Shown one piece after another: positions 5,328-6,406 of a DNA stretch of 6,406 bases. The notes under the pieces were generated by a model that was given only the letters and a program-made list of their open reading frames with translations, was not told where the DNA came from and did no database searches. Within the stretch, counting starts at the first letter, position 1; every line of letters starts with the position of its first letter. This DNA is from Thermoplasmatales archaeon. GTDB taxonomy: Archaea; Thermoplasmatota; E2; UBA202; DSCA01. Both the position numbers and the translations under genes were made by a program. The DNA is taken from the NCBI GenBank assembly GCA_011049295.1, contig DSCA01000135.1, forward strand, positions 1-6,406. The letters are read 5' to 3'.

Positions 5328-6406
5328 ATGATGCTCTTCGGGCTGACCCCGCTGCTGCTGCTCATCGTCATCGTGGCGCTGCTCTCCGGGATGTACATGG
5401 CGTGGAACATCGGGGCCAACGACGTGGCCAACTCCATGTCCACGGCGGTGGGGGCCAAGGCCATCACCCTCCGCCAGGCGGTGGTCATTGCCTCTGTTCT
5501 CAACTTCTTGGGGGCCGTGTTTCTGGGCTCCCACGTGACGGAGACCATCAAGACGGGCATCGTGGATACCACGCTCATCGGAGAGAGCCGGTACATCATG
5601 CTGGGGTTCATGGCCGCCATACTGGCGGCTGCCCTCTTTGTCACCATGGCCACCTGGAAGGAGTTGCCGGTGTCCACCACCCATTCCGTGATTGGGGGTA
5701 TCACCGGCTTCGGGCTCATCGCCGGCGGGCTGGACGTCATCGTGTGGAAAAAGCTGGGGGAGGTGGCCGCCTCCTGGGTGCTGTCCCCGGTGGCCGGGGC
5801 AGTGATTGCCTTCCTGGTGTTTCGCCTCATCGTGCACACGGTGTTTGCCGCCGGGGAGCCGGTGAAGGCGGCCAAAAAATTCGGGCCCTTTTTCATAGGT
5901 CTCACCTTTTTCATCATCTCCTACTCGTTGTTCTCCAAGACCGCCCTGGGCGACATGCTGTTTCCCTCCACCGGACAGATTCTTACGGCCTCCTTCGTCA
6001 TCTTTGTGGCGGCCACCGCCCTGGGCTTTTTGGTGGTAGGCAACTTGACCAGCGGGACCGGCTACGACGCGGTGGAGTTTTTGTTTCGCCGCCTCCAGAT
6101 TCTCACCTCCTGCTATGTGGCTCTCTCTCACGGAGCCAACGACGTGGCCAACGCCATCGCTCCCCTGTCCGTGGTGCTGAACGAGGCCCTGAAGGATACC
6201 ACCCTGGCGGGAGTGGACATCACCACCTATCTGCTGGCTCTGGGCGGGGTGGGCATCGCCGCCGGTATTCTCACCTGGGGTTACAAGGTGATTCGCACCC
6301 TGGGGTCCCGGATAACCGACCTCACCAACACCCGGGGCTTTTCCGTGGACTTCGGCACCGCCACCACCGTGCTGGCTGCCTCCAAGCTGGGGCTGCCCAT
6401 TTCCAC
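5328..6406 (+). CDS. PiT-family inorganic phosphate (oxyanion) transporter, C-terminus cut by window edge
   Basis: Integral membrane symporter of the PiT family, which normally imports phosphate with H+ or Na+; some members (bacterial CysP) carry sulfate. The 359 visible residues are hydrophobic with several membrane segments. The two inverted-topology PiT repeats are both evident: GANDVANS (29-36) and PVSTTHS (114-120) in the first, SHGANDVANA (267-276) and a final PIS in the second, where the matching PIS-T-T-H motif is cut by the edge. A more polar stretch near 174-187 may be a cytoplasmic loop. An in-frame TAG at 5322 bounds the start; ATG 5328 and ATG 5331 are both possible and neither has a strong ribosome site. 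It is probably transcribed with the mobB-like gene. A PhoU-like partner, common beside PiT genes, is not in view. Substrate cannot be fixed from sequence. Confidence 0.93.
   Translation, partial: MMLFGLTPLLLLIVIVALLSGMYMAWNIGANDVANSMSTAVGAKAITLRQAVVIASVLNFLGAVFLGSHVTETIKTGIVDTTLIGESRYIMLGFMAAILAAALFVTMATWKELPVSTTHSVIGGITGFGLIAGGLDVIVWKKLGEVAASWVLSPVAGAVIAFLVFRLIVHTVFAAGEPVKAAKKFGPFFIGLTFFIISYSLFSKTALGDMLFPSTGQILTASFVIFVAATALGFLVVGNLTSGTGYDAVEFLFRRLQILTSCYVALSHGANDVANAIAPLSVVLNEALKDTTLAGVDITTYLLALGGVGIAAGILTWGYKVIRTLGSRITDLTNTRGFSVDFGTATTVLAASKLGLPIS
5415..6152 (+). repeat. 18-bp exact direct repeat marking the two PiT signature halves
   Basis: The same 18 bases (GCCAACGACGTGGCCAAC) occur at 5415-5432 and 6135-6152, exactly 720 bp apart and in the same frame. 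Each encodes Ala-Asn-Asp-Val-Ala-Asn of the duplicated PiT signature. The entry spans both copies. Identity at silent positions exceeds what protein conservation requires, but uniform GC-rich codon choice could explain it. Confidence 0.8.

Noticed and set aside
5310..6131. 273-codon minus-strand open frame opposite the PiT gene
   Set aside because: The translation is a hydrophilic His/Gly/Glu-rich product typical of the complement of membrane-protein codons. The plus strand encodes unmistakable PiT signatures.
5415..6152. 18-bp direct repeat as a mobile-element or recombination site
   Set aside because: Both copies encode the duplicated signature of the PiT family in frame, so ancestral gene duplication and codon bias account for it.
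1..6406. CRISPR array, tRNA/rRNA genes, insertion sequence, toxin-antitoxin or defence genes
   Set aside because: No spaced repeats, cloverleaf-like segments, transposase motifs or terminal inverted repeats were seen. Coding by the five genes leaves only gaps of 60, 86 and 19 nt.

Overview
The window is GC-rich, compactly coded chromosomal DNA with five protein genes and no RNA genes, insertion sequences or CRISPR. Two genes run off the edges. It most resembles an archaeon, possibly a Thermoplasmata-like euryarchaeote that lives on peptides and amino acids. The reasons are AT-rich TATA-like boxes in GC-rich surroundings. Two are centred about 26-28 nt upstream of start codons that lack a good Shine-Dalgarno, as expected for leaderless archaeal transcripts. 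One is further upstream of a gene that does have a GGTGAG ribosome site. A bacterium that carries the same families, such as a Dehalococcoidia-type Chloroflexota, is not excluded: a poor sigma70-like reading exists for one promoter and there is a hairpin/T-tract terminator. No rRNA or ribosomal gene is present to settle the question.

Left part (1-2530, minus strand): a histidine-utilisation operon in the order hutU-hutH. Urocanate hydratase overlaps histidine ammonia-lyase by 4 nt (ATGA). HutH is cut by the window edge after 281 codons. Together the two enzymes turn histidine into urocanate, then imidazolone propionate; the later genes (hutI, ftcD or equivalents) may lie beyond position 1. 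The hutU promoter has a TATA-like core between the arms of a perfect 6-bp inverted repeat, a good candidate for a repressor operator.

Middle (2536-4541, minus strand): a secreted gingipain-type (C25) cysteine peptidase with signal peptide, propeptide-like region, His/Cys dyad, an EF-hand-like calcium loop and a 12-bp tandem repeat coding for Asp-x-Val-Pro tetrads. A hairpin plus T-tract overlaps its stop codon and separates it from hutU. An extracellular peptidase upstream of a histidine-degrading operon fits growth on external protein, but the terminator argues that they are separate transcripts.

Right part (4542-6406, plus strand): a compact divergent promoter region drives the peptidase leftward and, rightward, a MobB-like P-loop protein fused to a four-cysteine Fe-S domain and a further C-terminal segment. 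A PiT-family phosphate (or other oxyanion) transporter follows after 19 nt and is cut by the right edge.

No entirely new system is evident. The most interesting items are the MobB/Fe-S fusion and its pairing with a PiT permease, the palindrome around the hutU core promoter, the closely packed divergent promoters, and the unusual features of the C25 peptidase. There is no gene-free stretch longer than 90 nt.
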